This document shows positions 33,441 through 41,903 of a stretch of DNA of 64,000 nt, one piece after another. The stretch's first letter is position 1. Every line of letters starts with the position of its first letter. This DNA comes from Ferdinandcohnia humi_A (GTDB taxonomy: Bacteria; Bacillota; Bacilli; Bacillales; Bacillaceae_L): NCBI GenBank assembly GCA_047608075.1, contig JBLKRX010000008.1, forward strand, positions 1-64,000, in the 5' to 3' direction. A program made the translations under genes and the position numbers. The notes beneath the pieces are model-generated. The model was given only the letters and a program-made list of their open reading frames with translations, did not search any database and had not been told where the DNA came from.

Positions 33441-34634
33441 TTGCAAAAAATCAGGTGGAGAGCAATTCATTTTGCGATCTTTCTTTGCTCGATAGCTCTA
33501 CTAATAGGGCAGCTTTACGCTGTGGAAATAATGGATAAAGTGGAAATATATCTACTTGCTGTTGCCCTTTTACTTGTCCTGCTTGCAAGAAAGGAATCAA
33601 GAAAAAATAGAGAGTTTTATAGTTTAGTGGTGGAAGCCCCTTATGGAATTATACTAGCGATAGGGAGAAGAATCGTTTTTATTAATAAAAAGGGGAAAGA
33701 CCTGTTGGGTGTAAAAGAGAAGGAAGTTGTTGTTGGGAAAGCCTTAGATGAATTTATAACAGATTTTATCCCTTCAAAACGGAAACTTGAAAAGGGCTTA
33801 AAATTTAATCGAATCATTGAAGGGAAACTCCTGCATCCAACAAAAGAGGAGTTATTTCTAGAAATTAAATTTATGCCAATTGTATTCCGTGGAAAAACAA
33901 GTGAATACATTGTGATTCGGGATATTACGGAGTTAAAGAAAAGTGAGGAGCTTATTCTTCAGTCTGATAAGTTAACTATGGTAGGGGAGCTAGCAGCTGG
34001 AATCGCTCATGAAATCCGGAACCCACTTACTAGTTTACGAGGGTTTGCCCAACTTGTAAAAAGTGAGGAAAAAGTAGATATGATTTCAATGTATTCTGAA
34101 ATCATGACGTCTGAAATTGATCGTATTAACGGTATTGTTGAAGAATTATTACTCTTAGCCAAGCCAAAAAAGCTACATTTGAAGGAAACGAGTATAACGA
34201 ATTTATTTGAAGATGTAGTTCTGTTATTGCAGACACAAGCGACTCTTCACAATGTTCAAATTAATACTGACTACAGTGAACAAGTGAAGAATTTACTTGT
34301 TGATTGTGAACAAAACAAGTTAAAGCAAGTGTTTATAAATGTAATAAAAAATAGCATTGAAGCGATGAGTAGTGGTGGCATTGTGAACATACGGATTCAG
34401 CAAGAAAAAAAGGATGCGATCATTAAAGTTGTCGATCAGGGTAGTGGTATTGCAAAGGACAAGCTTGAGAAAATTGGGAAAGCATTCTTCTCTACGAAGG
34501 AAAAAGGGACTGGCTTAGGCTTAATGATTTGCCATACGATCATTCAAGATCATGGTGGAAACTTAACAATAGATAGCGAAGAAGGTGTTGGAACAACTGT
34601 TACAATTCGTATACCTTGTCATACTGGATTGTAA
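33441..34634 (+). CDS. PAS-domain sensor histidine kinase, sporulation-kinase type
   Basis: The 397-aa kinase has two short membrane segments (about 8-27 and 33-51), one PAS domain (about 57-165; VVEAPYGIILAIGRRIVFIN, YIVIRDITELKKSE), then HisKA with His190 in GIAHEIRNPLTSLRG, N box FINVIKNSIEA, G1 DQGSGIA and G2 GTGLGLMIC. There is no cognate regulator, as for KinA/KinE-type kinases feeding Spo0F. The TTG start follows AGGAGGG by 5 bases. This is the third orphan kinase in the window. Confidence 0.88.
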   Translation: MQKIRWRAIHFAIFLCSIALLIGQLYAVEIMDKVEIYLLAVALLLVLLARKESRKNREFYSLVVEAPYGIILAIGRRIVFINKKGKDLLGVKEKEVVVGKALDEFITDFIPSKRKLEKGLKFNRIIEGKLLHPTKEELFLEIKFMPIVFRGKTSEYIVIRDITELKKSEELILQSDKLTMVGELAAGIAHEIRNPLTSLRGFAQLVKSEEKVDMISMYSEIMTSEIDRINGIVEELLLLAKPKKLHLKETSITNLFEDVVLLLQTQATLHNVQINTDYSEQVKNLLVDCEQNKLKQVFINVIKNSIEAMSSGGIVNIRIQQEKKDAIIKVVDQGSGIAKDKLEKIGKAFFSTKEKGTGLGLMICHTIIQDHGGNLTIDSEEGVGTTVTIRIPCHTGL

Positions 34635-34636
34635 AA

Positions 34637-34662
34637 ACCGACATGAATATGTTCATGTCGGT
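34637..34662. terminator. Bidirectional terminator between kinase and ArsR gene
   Basis: The 11-bp stem ACCGACATGAA / TTCATGTCGGT with a 4-base loop lies between convergent genes. Confidence 0.85.
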
Positions 34663-34665
34663 GAT

Positions 34666-34992
34666 TTATGTTTCCTCTTGTTCAGCTATATATTTTAAAA
34701 TGGATAACTTATTGCTCCAAAATTGCTCGAAATAGGCAAGCCACTGGTGTATTTCAGAAAACGCCTCAGGTCCAAGGTGAAACCGTTTCTCTCTGCCAAC
34801 CTTTTTGCCACTTACTAGATTTGCTTCTGAAAGAACGAGGAGGTGTTTGGCAATAGCAGTACGGCTTATGGAAAAATGACTTGCTATTTCTGAGATAGGA
34901 AGCTCATCCTTCGCAAGTATACGGAGAACCTCTCTACGAGTGGGATCCGCGATAGCCTGAAAAACATCATGCTTGTGTGCAGTTTCTCCCAC
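34666..34992 (-). CDS. ArsR/SmtB-family winged-helix repressor
   Basis: The 108-aa regulator opens with FQAIADPTRREVLRILAKDELPI and has recognition helix ISRTAIAKHLLVLSEANLV and wing GREKRFHLGP. No metal-binding Cys pair is present, so it belongs to the non-metal ArsR subgroup that partners with AHSA1/SRPBCC proteins. The start is GTG, overlapping the stop of the upstream AHSA1 gene by one base (translational coupling). It very likely represses its own operon through the two palindromes at 35434-35480. Confidence 0.9.
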   Translation of the reverse strand: MGETAHKHDVFQAIADPTRREVLRILAKDELPISEIASHFSISRTAIAKHLLVLSEANLVSGKKVGREKRFHLGPEAFSEIHQWLAYFEQFWSNKLSILKYIAEQEET

Positions 34993-35405
34993 TAGCTAAC
35001 AACCTCTTCTAGCCTAGCAACAATTCCAGACCATCCTTGGTTCATACGATCACGAATAATAGCAGCTTTTTCACCTGCTTTTCCGATAATCTCTTCTGAA
35101 TCCTTCCAACCACTATGAATAACAGTAAACTCTGTCTGATCTCCCATTTCTTTTAAAAGAAACTCAACGACCCAGCCTTCTGTGTCCCAAGTAAATGAAA
35201 GCTTGTTTGGAGGATTGACCTCAAGTACTTTGCAAGGTGAAGGACCAAATGGTGATTGCAAATGAAATTCGTGACCTACTTTTAGGTCTATATCATTTGG
35301 CATAAACCAAGAAGCAATTCCCTCCGGAGTCGATACAAAAGTCCATACTTTTTGGATGGGTGCGTTAATAAGTACTTTTTGGGTAATATCTTGTACAGTA
35401 GCCAT
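34992..35405 (-). CDS. SRPBCC/AHSA1 domain protein
   Basis: The 137-aa protein has the START-like AHSA1 fold: VLINAPIQKVWTFVSTPEGIASWF at the front (helix-grip entry), FGPSPCKVLEVNPPNKLSFTW and TVIHSGWKD in the core, and NQGWSGIVARLEEVV at the end. Such proteins bind hydrophobic ligands in a cavity; the physiological ligand is unknown. The start at 35405 follows AAAGGAG with 6 bases; the frame continues upstream without a ribosome site. It is the first gene of a two-gene operon with the ArsR regulator. Confidence 0.88.
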   Translation of the reverse strand: MATVQDITQKVLINAPIQKVWTFVSTPEGIASWFMPNDIDLKVGHEFHLQSPFGPSPCKVLEVNPPNKLSFTWDTEGWVVEFLLKEMGDQTEFTVIHSGWKDSEEIIGKAGEKAAIIRDRMNQGWSGIVARLEEVVS

Positions 35406-35433
35406 AAAATTCTCCTTTGTTATGTATGAATAT

Positions 35434-35487
35434 GAAACCAAATGGTTTCGCTTTTAAATTATATACAACCAAAAGGTTTCATGTCAA
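35434..35487 (-). promoter_or_regulatory. Promoter with two ArsR-type operators
   Basis: On the minus strand TTGACA (35482-35487) and TATAAT (35458-35463) have an 18-base spacer. The spacer contains AACCAAAAGGTTTC (35467-35480), and a second palindrome GAAACCAAATGGTTTC (35434-35449) lies just downstream of the -10. Their centres are 32 bases apart, about three helical turns, so cooperative repression by the ArsR dimer is likely. Confidence 0.8.
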
Positions 35488-35646
35488 ATAATAGAGGTGT
35501 TATAAGGTAGTATTACAAAAACCAGTGTGAATAATTCTGGCCAGTTTATTTTAGCGAAAAAGTTGAAAGCCATAGTAAATAGGTATATGCTAGTTTAATA
35601 GATATCATTATTTTACTATATTTAATGAGTTAGGGGGGATTGCCCG

Positions 35647-36363
35647 ATGGATGTGCTAAGTTTACTTGGTTTAGCAATCTCTTCTGGTGCAACAATCGCA
35701 TTATTAAAGATAATTGCAATTGATATTATTCTATCGGGGGATAATGCCGTTGTCATTGCGATGGCGACTAGAAATCTACCAAAAGAACAACAAAATAAGG
35801 CAATATTTTGGGGAACAGCAGGGGCAGTAATATTACGCGTGTTGTTTGCAGCTATTATTGTGTACTTACTAAAGATTCCGTTTGTTAATTTAATTGGTGG
35901 CTTATTACTTCTATTCATTGCCTATAAGGTATTAGTTGAGGAAGAAGGAGACGCACATCTAAAATCGTCTAATGGACTCATGTCAGCAATTGGAACCATC
36001 ATTATGGCAGATGCTGTAATGAGTTTAGACAATGTAGTTGCTGTTGCAGGTGCCGCAGACGGTCATGTTGGTATGATTGCACTAGGAGTTGCAATTAGTA
36101 TCCCAATCATGATTTTTGGGTCTAAGTTTATCGTAAAAGCGATGAATCGCTATTCTTGGATTGCCTATGTTGGTGCGGGAATCCTTGCTTGGACTGCCGG
36201 AGAAATGATGATGAAGGATAAAGGATTCACTGATTTTATGCATATCAGCCATGGTCCGATCACCTATTTAATAACTGCTGCACTTACGTTGTTGATATTA
36301 GGTAGTGGTTATTTCAAAAATAAAAGAACAGCAGCAAAACAAAAGCTTAAGCAATCTGCATAA
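35647..36363 (+). CDS. TerC-family integral membrane protein
   Basis: The 238-aa protein has about seven membrane segments and the two TerC acidic signatures: IDIILSGDNAVVIAMATRNL in the first half and IIMADAVMSLDNVVAVAGAA in the second. In B. subtilis TerC proteins (MeeF, MeeY) export manganese and metallate secreted enzymes; a similar role is inferred. The ribosome site TAGGGGGGATTG precedes the ATG. I looked for a yybP-ykoY manganese riboswitch in 35490-35640 and did not see its conserved loops. A terminator follows. Confidence 0.88.
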   Translation: MDVLSLLGLAISSGATIALLKIIAIDIILSGDNAVVIAMATRNLPKEQQNKAIFWGTAGAVILRVLFAAIIVYLLKIPFVNLIGGLLLLFIAYKVLVEEEGDAHLKSSNGLMSAIGTIIMADAVMSLDNVVAVAGAADGHVGMIALGVAISIPIMIFGSKFIVKAMNRYSWIAYVGAGILAWTAGEMMMKDKGFTDFMHISHGPITYLITAALTLLILGSGYFKNKRTAAKQKLKQSA

Positions 36364-36367
36364 CATG

Positions 36368-36399
36368 AAAAGGACAAACTCACGGGTTTGTCCTTTTTG
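36368..36399 (+). terminator. Terminator of the TerC gene
   Basis: AAAAGGACAAAC pairs with GTTTGTCCTTTT, followed by further T residues, directly after the stop codon. Confidence 0.93.
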
Positions 36400-36441
36400 A
36401 ATGATCTTAAGTTTGTAAGGGCAGGAGGATAATAGGCGAAA

Positions 36442-36686
36442 AAACACCATCCCGTGTAGAAGGATGGTGTTTCAGACTGTTGACAAACGCATGCATACTT
36501 CGTTGCTTGCCTCACTCATCCGTACATGAAGGCATATTCGTTTGTCTGTGCGCATTGTCTGACGAGCATTTTCAAGACAGTCTGTGATATTAAAATCTAC
36601 TGGATATCCACTGAAATAAGTGTTGACAGAGTCCAATTTGAATTTGCCTACATTATCAACACCATCCTATTTAGAAGGATGGTGTT
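36442..36686. repeat. Inverted-repeat element (copy P1) flanked by two identical-arm hairpins
   Basis: Two hairpins with the same arms, AACACCATCC and GGATGGTGTT (36442-36472 and 36658-36686), flank a gene-free stretch. Between them 36472-36587 is a repeat that begins TCAGACTGTTGACAAA and ends AAGACAGTCTGTGAT, with terminal arms AGACTGT/ACAGTCT. It is homologous to 39216-39338. The second hairpin lies 8 bases beyond the mreBH stop codon and may serve as its transcript end. Confidence 0.75.
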
Positions 36687-36694
36687 ATTAATTC

Positions 36695-37702
36695 CTATTT
36701 TGCTAGCTTTTGTAGTTTAGTAATTATACTTAGGGAGCGGCCTGTCCCAATTGCTACTGATTCTAGTGGGTTGGGTGCAAGGTGAACAGGCACAAAGATT
36801 TCCTGACTAAGCCACTCTTGCATACCTTGTAATAAGGATCCACCACCTGTTAATATAACCCCACGATCAACAATATCACCACTTAATTCGGGAGGACAAT
36901 CCTCTAATGTTGCGCGGATTGCTTCTAGAATGTGCAAGAGTGATTCACGAAGCGTTTCCTGGATTTCTGTTGAGCGCAAAGTAATGGTCTTCGGGAGTCC
37001 CGTAACTAAGTCACGTCCACGAACATCCATTATTTGTTCCGTGTGGTCAATTAAACAGTAGCCAATTTCCATTTTGACCTGTTCGGCAGTGTGTTCACCA
37101 ATTAGGACATTGTAGGTTTTACGGACGTATTGAATAATATCCTCGTCCAGTTGATCACCGCCAATACGAACGGAGTTACAAGTTACGACACCGCCGAAAG
37201 AAATGATCGCTACCTCGGTGTTTCCTCCACCAATATCGACAATTACATTTGCAACGGGTTCATCAACGGGTAAGTCAGATCCAATTGCAGCCGCAACAGG
37301 CTCTTCAATTAAATGAACCTGCTTTGCACCACAATTTCTTATGGCATCCTGGATAGCACGGCGTTCAACAGAAGTAGAACCTGAAGGAGTACAAACAACC
37401 ACATTAGGCTTTCTCATCGAATATCCAAGTTTTTGGCCGACCTTTTTCATGATATGTTTCAGCATTTCCGATGTAACGTTAAAGTCAGCGATAACTCCTT
37501 TTTTTAAAGGTCGTATTGCTACTATTTTACCAGGCGTTTTTCCAATCATTCTTTTTGCATCCGTACCAACTGCAACAACCTGATTCGTTTCAGTATCAAT
37601 TGCAACGACTGAGGGCTCGTTGATAATGATTCCTTTACTTTTACTGTATACTAACGTATTTGCTGTACCTAAATCGATTCCAATTTCAACATTTGAAAAC
37701 AT
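36695..37702 (-). CDS. mreBH: MreBH actin-like rod-shape protein
   Basis: The 335-aa actin-fold protein has phosphate-1 motif IGIDLGTANTLVYSKSKGI, phosphate-2 IVDIGGGNTEVAIISFGG, and adenosine motif GVILTGGGSLLQG. Length equals B. subtilis MreBH (335 aa), and it starts MFSNVEIGIDLGTAN as MreBH does. No mreC/mreD is adjacent, and it is monocistronic, unlike the mreBCD locus, which further supports MreBH. It forms filaments under the membrane that organise lateral wall synthesis and LytE-type hydrolases. A GAAGGGTGGAG ribosome site precedes the ATG. Confidence 0.9.
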   Translation of the reverse strand: MFSNVEIGIDLGTANTLVYSKSKGIIINEPSVVAIDTETNQVVAVGTDAKRMIGKTPGKIVAIRPLKKGVIADFNVTSEMLKHIMKKVGQKLGYSMRKPNVVVCTPSGSTSVERRAIQDAIRNCGAKQVHLIEEPVAAAIGSDLPVDEPVANVIVDIGGGNTEVAIISFGGVVTCNSVRIGGDQLDEDIIQYVRKTYNVLIGEHTAEQVKMEIGYCLIDHTEQIMDVRGRDLVTGLPKTITLRSTEIQETLRESLLHILEAIRATLEDCPPELSGDIVDRGVILTGGGSLLQGMQEWLSQEIFVPVHLAPNPLESVAIGTGRSLSIITKLQKLAK

Positions 37703-38082
37703 TTTTTCTCCACCCTTCTAAAATATGGGGTTACTGCTTGTATTTATGTGTATAGTGGCTATGAAGGGGAATAACATGTACCCTATTAAGCCTTTTTCAG
37801 TAGGTATCATAAAATATGAAATGGTTATGCGCCATTTGTACCATTTCCTTTATAGGGTTCTAATTCCTCTGTCGATTTTCGGGGGTTGTTGTCGATTTGT
37901 AATATATGAAATATGTAGGAAACAAAGTAATTAGATTTACTAAATTTAGATTTTATGGGGTAGAAGGTGGGGACTTTGTATTACTCATTTTGTGGCGGCC
38001 TGGTAATTGTTAAAAATGGAAAATTTCTTGCAATAGTAGTAAAATGGATGTAAGCAACACCCTAATACAAGGAGGGGGTAGT
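37703..38082. other. 380-bp divergent intergenic region
   Basis: This lies between mreBH (minus) and the DUF1992 gene (plus). I see no gene with a ribosome site; a 69-codon frame at 37725-37934 lacks one. No convincing SigI-type promoter for mreBH was found. Confidence 0.5.
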
Positions 38083-38454
38083 TTGGACTTTTTTACAATA
38101 GTTGCAGAAGATAAGATCCGAAAGGCACATGAAGATGGGGAGTTTGAAAATCTACCAGGCTATGGAAAGCCATTAAAGAGGGATGATTTATCAGCGATTC
38201 CTCAAGAACTACGAATGGCATACCGAGTAATGAAAAATGCAGGTATGATTAATGAAGAAACAGAACTAAAGAAAGAAATGCTAACAATAGAGAACCTACT
38301 TGATAACTGCCAGGATGAGTCACAACGGGTAATCCTTCAAAGGAAACTCAATGAAAAACAATTCCGACTCAACCAAATCTTAAAAAGCAGAAAAACCTCA
38401 CATTCCTCTGTATTTAAAGATTACCAAATGCAAATGCATAATAAGTTTAAGTAA
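38083..38454 (+). CDS. DUF1992 (DnaJ-homologue-like) protein
   Basis: The 123-aa protein has the DUF1992 core: FTIVAEDKIRKAHEDGEFENLPGYGKPL (start of the conserved module), then AYRVMKNAGMI and a C-terminal helical pair. The TTG at 38083 is preceded by AAGGAGGGGGTAGT; an ATG at 38044 lies upstream of that site. Function is unknown; the family is annotated from a weak similarity to J-domain proteins. A terminator follows at 38498. Confidence 0.83.
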   Translation: MDFFTIVAEDKIRKAHEDGEFENLPGYGKPLKRDDLSAIPQELRMAYRVMKNAGMINEETELKKEMLTIENLLDNCQDESQRVILQRKLNEKQFRLNQILKSRKTSHSSVFKDYQMQMHNKFK

Positions 38455-38497
38455 TGTTGTGACGGGGTCCATTTTAAATAATTCACTTTTTTGGGGC

Positions 38498-38528
38498 GGT
38501 CAAAACTATTTGGGTTTTGACCTTTCTT
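38498..38528 (+). terminator. Terminator after the DUF1992 gene
   Basis: The stem GGTCAAAAC / GTTTTGACC (38498-38506, 38514-38522) is followed by TTTCTT. Confidence 0.8.
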
Positions 38529-38689
38529 ATATGGTATATAGTTTAAAGCGTAAAGGGTGGACGTTCCTTCTTGAAAAGGTGGGTAATTTAAAGATGTTAT
38601 CATGTTACATTCACCATGTGATTGGAAAACCGTTAGTCAAATTGATTGGTTTAACCGAGATTATTTACTCTTTAAGGTAGGTATAGAAG

Positions 38690-39064
38690 ATGCAATTTAA
38701 TATAGAAATCAAACGGATATACGACCCATTTTCAGTGGATGATGGAAAGAGAATTTTAATTGATCGGTTATGGCCTCGTGGAATATCAAAAGATAAGGTA
38801 CAAATTGATCAATGGATGAAGGACATTGCAATAAGTAGTGAATTGCGAAAAAAATTTAATCACAAGCCGGAGATATTTGATGACTTTAAAAAAGAGTATA
38901 TGAGTGAACTAATTGAAGATATTAAGAAAAGAGAAAAGGTAGAAGAGCTTCTATCTGTACTCAAAAATGAAAAAATCACATTACTATATGGGGCAAAAGA
39001 TAGAGAGCATAATCATGCGATTGTTTTAAGGGAATACTTATTGCAGGAAACTGTGGATAAGTGA
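38690..39064 (+). CDS. DUF488 family protein
   Basis: The 124-aa protein has the YeaO/DUF488 pattern: IEIKRIYDPFSVDDGKRILID followed by RLWPRGISK and a late LLYGAKDREHNHAIVLREYL. Function is unknown; the fold may bind a nucleotide or metal. AAGGTAGGTATAGAAG precedes the ATG. Its last codons fall inside the first unit of a 27-base tandem duplication (39051-39104). Confidence 0.85.
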   Translation: MQFNIEIKRIYDPFSVDDGKRILIDRLWPRGISKDKVQIDQWMKDIAISSELRKKFNHKPEIFDDFKKEYMSELIEDIKKREKVEELLSVLKNEKITLLYGAKDREHNHAIVLREYLLQETVDK

Positions 39065-39104
39065 GAAGTACATAGAACTGTGGATAAGTCAGAAATACAT
39101 AGTT
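39051..39104. repeat. Tandem duplication of about 27 bp
   Basis: CTGTGGATAAGT followed by G/C-AGAA-G/A-TACATAG occurs twice in direct succession. The first unit covers the stop region of the DUF488 gene. Confidence 0.7.
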
Positions 39105-39215
39105 AGAAAAAATAAGTAAGAATACATAATGAATGAGAAATATGAAAGGAAGCCTTGGTACAAATAGGGCTTCTTTTTGTAGTAGGCCATATAGAGAGCG
39201 GCTAAATTGTCGGTC

Positions 39216-39338
39216 TCAGACTTTTAACAAATACTGCGTCGTTTGCCTCAATTGTCTTCACATGATGGCAACTGCAATTTACATCTTATTTCGTCTGCAC
39301 TCCTTGCCTGACAAACGTTTCCAAGGCAGTCTGTGGAT
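39216..39338. repeat. Inverted-repeat element, copy P2
   Basis: This stretch begins TCAGACTTTTAACAAA and ends CAAGGCAGTCTGTGGAT. It is homologous to 36472-36587, sharing CGTTTGCCTCA-like, ACATGA, TTCGTCTGC and CTTGCCTGAC blocks. The ends pair (AGACT/AGTCT). It lies in a gene-free gap. Confidence 0.72.
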
Positions 39339-39375
39339 AAAAAACTCTACTATATAACCACTGGTATAAAGTTGA

Positions 39376-39885
39376 TTACTTAACAACTTTCATTGACTTT
39401 GCAATTCCTACCATTATCTCTTTGGTTATTCTTGTACTATCCATTACAATGTATGTTCCATCTTGTTTCCAACAAAGTAAACCACCTGTAATTTCACCTT
39501 CCTTATCAAACTCGCCGCTATTTCCCCACTCTGAAAAGTATCCCTTATTGCCATAAATATCTACTTGCTCAACATTTTGCCCTCTTCTAACATCATCATA
39601 TAAAAAATGACTTGGACTTTGCTCAATACCAACCATAAGTTTTGTGTCATTACTGTTCATAAAATGCAGCCTAAATTTGGAGAAATGTTCTTTTTCTCCC
39701 CACGGGTATGTTTTAATTTCTAATGTCCAATCATCAGGAATTTTATCGGGTGAAAGGACAGAAAAAACCACCTTTTCTTTGGCTTCTGAAATAGTAATAC
39801 TGTTATGGTTATACTGGATTTCCTTTGCTTGTACCATAAATGGCATTGAAAGCATTAGGACTAAATAGATCTGACGTATAAGCAT
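39376..39885 (-). CDS. Secreted protein, DUF4367-like
   Basis: The 169-aa protein has a signal peptide (MLIRQIYLVLMLSMPFMVQA, cleavage likely after VQA) and an exported beta-rich domain. The C-terminal half ILLCW-type core and SEWGNSGEFDKEGEITGG with ITKEIMVGIAKSMKVVK resembles DUF4367 domains, often found on anti-sigma factor or sporulation lipoproteins. Assignment is by eye and moderate. The start at 39885 is chosen by GAGAGGAAG 7 bases upstream. It has no operon partner. Confidence 0.62.
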   Translation of the reverse strand: MLIRQIYLVLMLSMPFMVQAKEIQYNHNSITISEAKEKVVFSVLSPDKIPDDWTLEIKTYPWGEKEHFSKFRLHFMNSNDTKLMVGIEQSPSHFLYDDVRRGQNVEQVDIYGNKGYFSEWGNSGEFDKEGEITGGLLCWKQDGTYIVMDSTRITKEIMVGIAKSMKVVK

Positions 39886-39985
39886 ACTTCGACTTCCTCT
39901 CAAAGGGCTTTAGAGGTAGTTTTACCTAAAAGGTATTTATAATTAAGTTGTTTGTTTTGTATTTCTGGAGAGGACATTTTGGCTT

Positions 39986-40040
39986 GTTTGTATTTCTGTG
40001 GTGCCTGACACCAATGGGGATAGTGGGGATATGTGGATAA
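39986..40040. repeat. Interspersed palindromic element, copy B
   Basis: TTTGTATTTCT precedes GGTGCCTGACACC (40000-40012), followed by AATGGGGATAGTGGGGATA. The long hairpin module seen in copies A and D is missing here. Confidence 0.75.
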
Positions 40041-40060
40041 AAATATGCGACGGGTTTGTT

Positions 40061-40088
40061 TTGACTAACTTGTATATACAGGTTAAAC
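40061..40088 (+). promoter_or_regulatory. treA promoter with TreR-like operator
   Basis: TTGACT (40061-40066) and TAAACT (40084-40089) flank TGTATATACA (40071-40080), the core of the B. subtilis TreR operator TTGTATATACAA. Repression by TreR relieved by trehalose-6-phosphate is inferred; treR itself is not in the window. Confidence 0.6.
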
Positions 40089-40205
40089 TACTACTAGTGA
40101 AATCTTCATAAGATAGTATTGTTTTTCAAATACTAAGTTGAGGTATCACTGCTTTACTTAAAAAAGTCTTACATAATTTATGACTATAAAATGGTGGTGT
40201 AGAAA

Positions 40206-41894
40206 TTGAAACAACCTTGGTGGAAAAAATCAGTTGTCTATCAAATCTATCCGAAGAGTTTTAACGATACTACAGGAAATGGCGTCGGAGACTTACAAGG
40301 GATCATCGAAAAACTGGATTATTTAAAGGCCCTAGGAGTAGATGTTATTTGGCTAACCCCTATATATAAATCTCCTCAAAAAGATAATGGATATGATATT
40401 AGTGACTATTTTGCCATTCACGAAGAGTATGGCACAATGGAGGACTTCGATCGGCTGCTTGAAGAGGCTCACACTCGTGGTATCAAAATAATAATGGATA
40501 TAGTCGTGAACCACACCTCAACGGAAAATGAATGGTTCGTTCAGTCAAGACAATCAAAAGATAACCCTTACCGTGATTTCTATATTTGGAAAGACGGGAA
40601 AGATGGAAGGGAACCAACGAACTGGGAGTCTAAGTTTGGTGGACCAGCATGGAAATTTGATGAAAAAACAGGTCAATATTATTTACACCTTTTTGATGTT
40701 ACTCAAGCAGATTTAAACTGGGAAAACGAAGAGGTTCGAAAAAAAGTATATGATATGATGACGTTCTGGTTTGAAAAAGGGGTAGATGGCTTCCGCCTAG
40801 ATGTAATCAACCTTATTTCAAAGGATCAGAGATTCCCAGATGATGATGGCTCTGTTCCTCCAGGAGATGGGCGTAAGTTTTACACGGATGGTCCACGAGT
40901 TCATGAATTCATGCAAGAAATGAATCGCGAGGTATTCTCAAAGTACGATAGCATGACAGTTGGAGAAATGTCATCAACCACGATTGACCATTGTATCAAA
41001 TATACAAACCCTGAGCGACATGAATTAAGCATGACTTTTAATTTTCATCATTTAAAGGTAGATTACCCAAATGGAGAAAAATGGTCTGTTGCTGATTTTG
41101 ATTTCCAAGCTCTCAAGCAAATACTTTCAAAATGGCAAGTAGAGATGAACAAAGGAGGAGGCTGGAATGCTCTTTTCTGGTGTAATCATGACCAGCCCCG
41201 AATTGTATCAAGATATGGAGATGATGATAAGTATCTAACCGAGTCGGCAAAGATGCTTGCAACAACCATCCATATGATGCAAGGCACTCCATATATATAT
41301 CAAGGTGAAGAAATTGGGATGACGAATCCAAAATTTGAGTCTATCTCAGAGTATCGAGATGTGGAATCCTTGAATATCTTCAAAATTAAAAGAGAACAGG
41401 GTATGAGTGAGCAGGAAATCCTTGAAATCCTTAAAAGTAAATCAAGAGATAACTCACGTACACCAGTTCAATGGGATGCTAGTGAGCATGCTGGATTTAC
41501 AAAAGGAACACCGTGGATAAATGTAGCTTCAAATTATAAAACGATAAATGCTGAAAATGCCATAGATGATAAAAATTCAGTGTTTTATCATTACCAAAAA
41601 TTAATCAAATTACGAAAAGAGTATGATATCATTACGGATGGTGACTATCAATTATTAATAGAAGATCATCCAGATATATTTGCTTATGTTCGTAATGGTA
41701 AGGACGAGAAGCTATTAGTGGTCAACAATTTTTATGGCAAGGACACATCCTTTGAGATACCTTCTGCGTTACCATTAGAAGGATATACAAGCGATTTGCT
41801 TATTTCAAATTATGGAGATTCACTAACTGACATAACAAAAGGAATGAAGCTTCGTCCCTATGAATCCGTAGTATATCACTTGAAAAAACAATAA
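40206..41894 (+). CDS. treA: Phospho-alpha-(1,1)-glucosidase (trehalose-6-phosphate hydrolase)
   Basis: The 562-aa GH13 enzyme splits trehalose-6-phosphate into glucose and glucose-6-phosphate in the cytoplasm. The triad is Asp199 in GFRLDVIN, Glu254 in VGEMSS and Asp329 in CNHDQPR. WWKKSVVYQIYPKSFNDTTG, SKFGGPAWKFDE and KFYTDGPRVHEFMQEMN match TreA of B. subtilis (561 aa) closely, which separates it from oligo-1,6-glucosidases. The start is TTG behind a weak GGTGGTG site. The trehalose PTS permease and treR normally adjacent are absent, so the gene must act with distant partners. Confidence 0.92.
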   Translation: MKQPWWKKSVVYQIYPKSFNDTTGNGVGDLQGIIEKLDYLKALGVDVIWLTPIYKSPQKDNGYDISDYFAIHEEYGTMEDFDRLLEEAHTRGIKIIMDIVVNHTSTENEWFVQSRQSKDNPYRDFYIWKDGKDGREPTNWESKFGGPAWKFDEKTGQYYLHLFDVTQADLNWENEEVRKKVYDMMTFWFEKGVDGFRLDVINLISKDQRFPDDDGSVPPGDGRKFYTDGPRVHEFMQEMNREVFSKYDSMTVGEMSSTTIDHCIKYTNPERHELSMTFNFHHLKVDYPNGEKWSVADFDFQALKQILSKWQVEMNKGGGWNALFWCNHDQPRIVSRYGDDDKYLTESAKMLATTIHMMQGTPYIYQGEEIGMTNPKFESISEYRDVESLNIFKIKREQGMSEQEILEILKSKSRDNSRTPVQWDASEHAGFTKGTPWINVASNYKTINAENAIDDKNSVFYHYQKLIKLRKEYDIITDGDYQLLIEDHPDIFAYVRNGKDEKLLVVNNFYGKDTSFEIPSALPLEGYTSDLLISNYGDSLTDITKGMKLRPYESVVYHLKKQ

Positions 41895-41903
41895 CATAGA
41901 TAA

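Noticed and set aside
35490..35640. yybP-ykoY manganese riboswitch ahead of the TerC gene
   Set aside because: The conserved GGGGAGUA-type loops of that riboswitch were not found.
37725..37934. 69-codon frame upstream of the DUF1992 gene
   Set aside because: No ribosome site and no recognisable family; more likely chance in a 380-bp intergenic region.
38459..38680. 73-codon frame between the DUF1992 and DUF488 genes
   Set aside because: The terminator hairpin at 38498-38522 lies inside it and there is no ribosome site.
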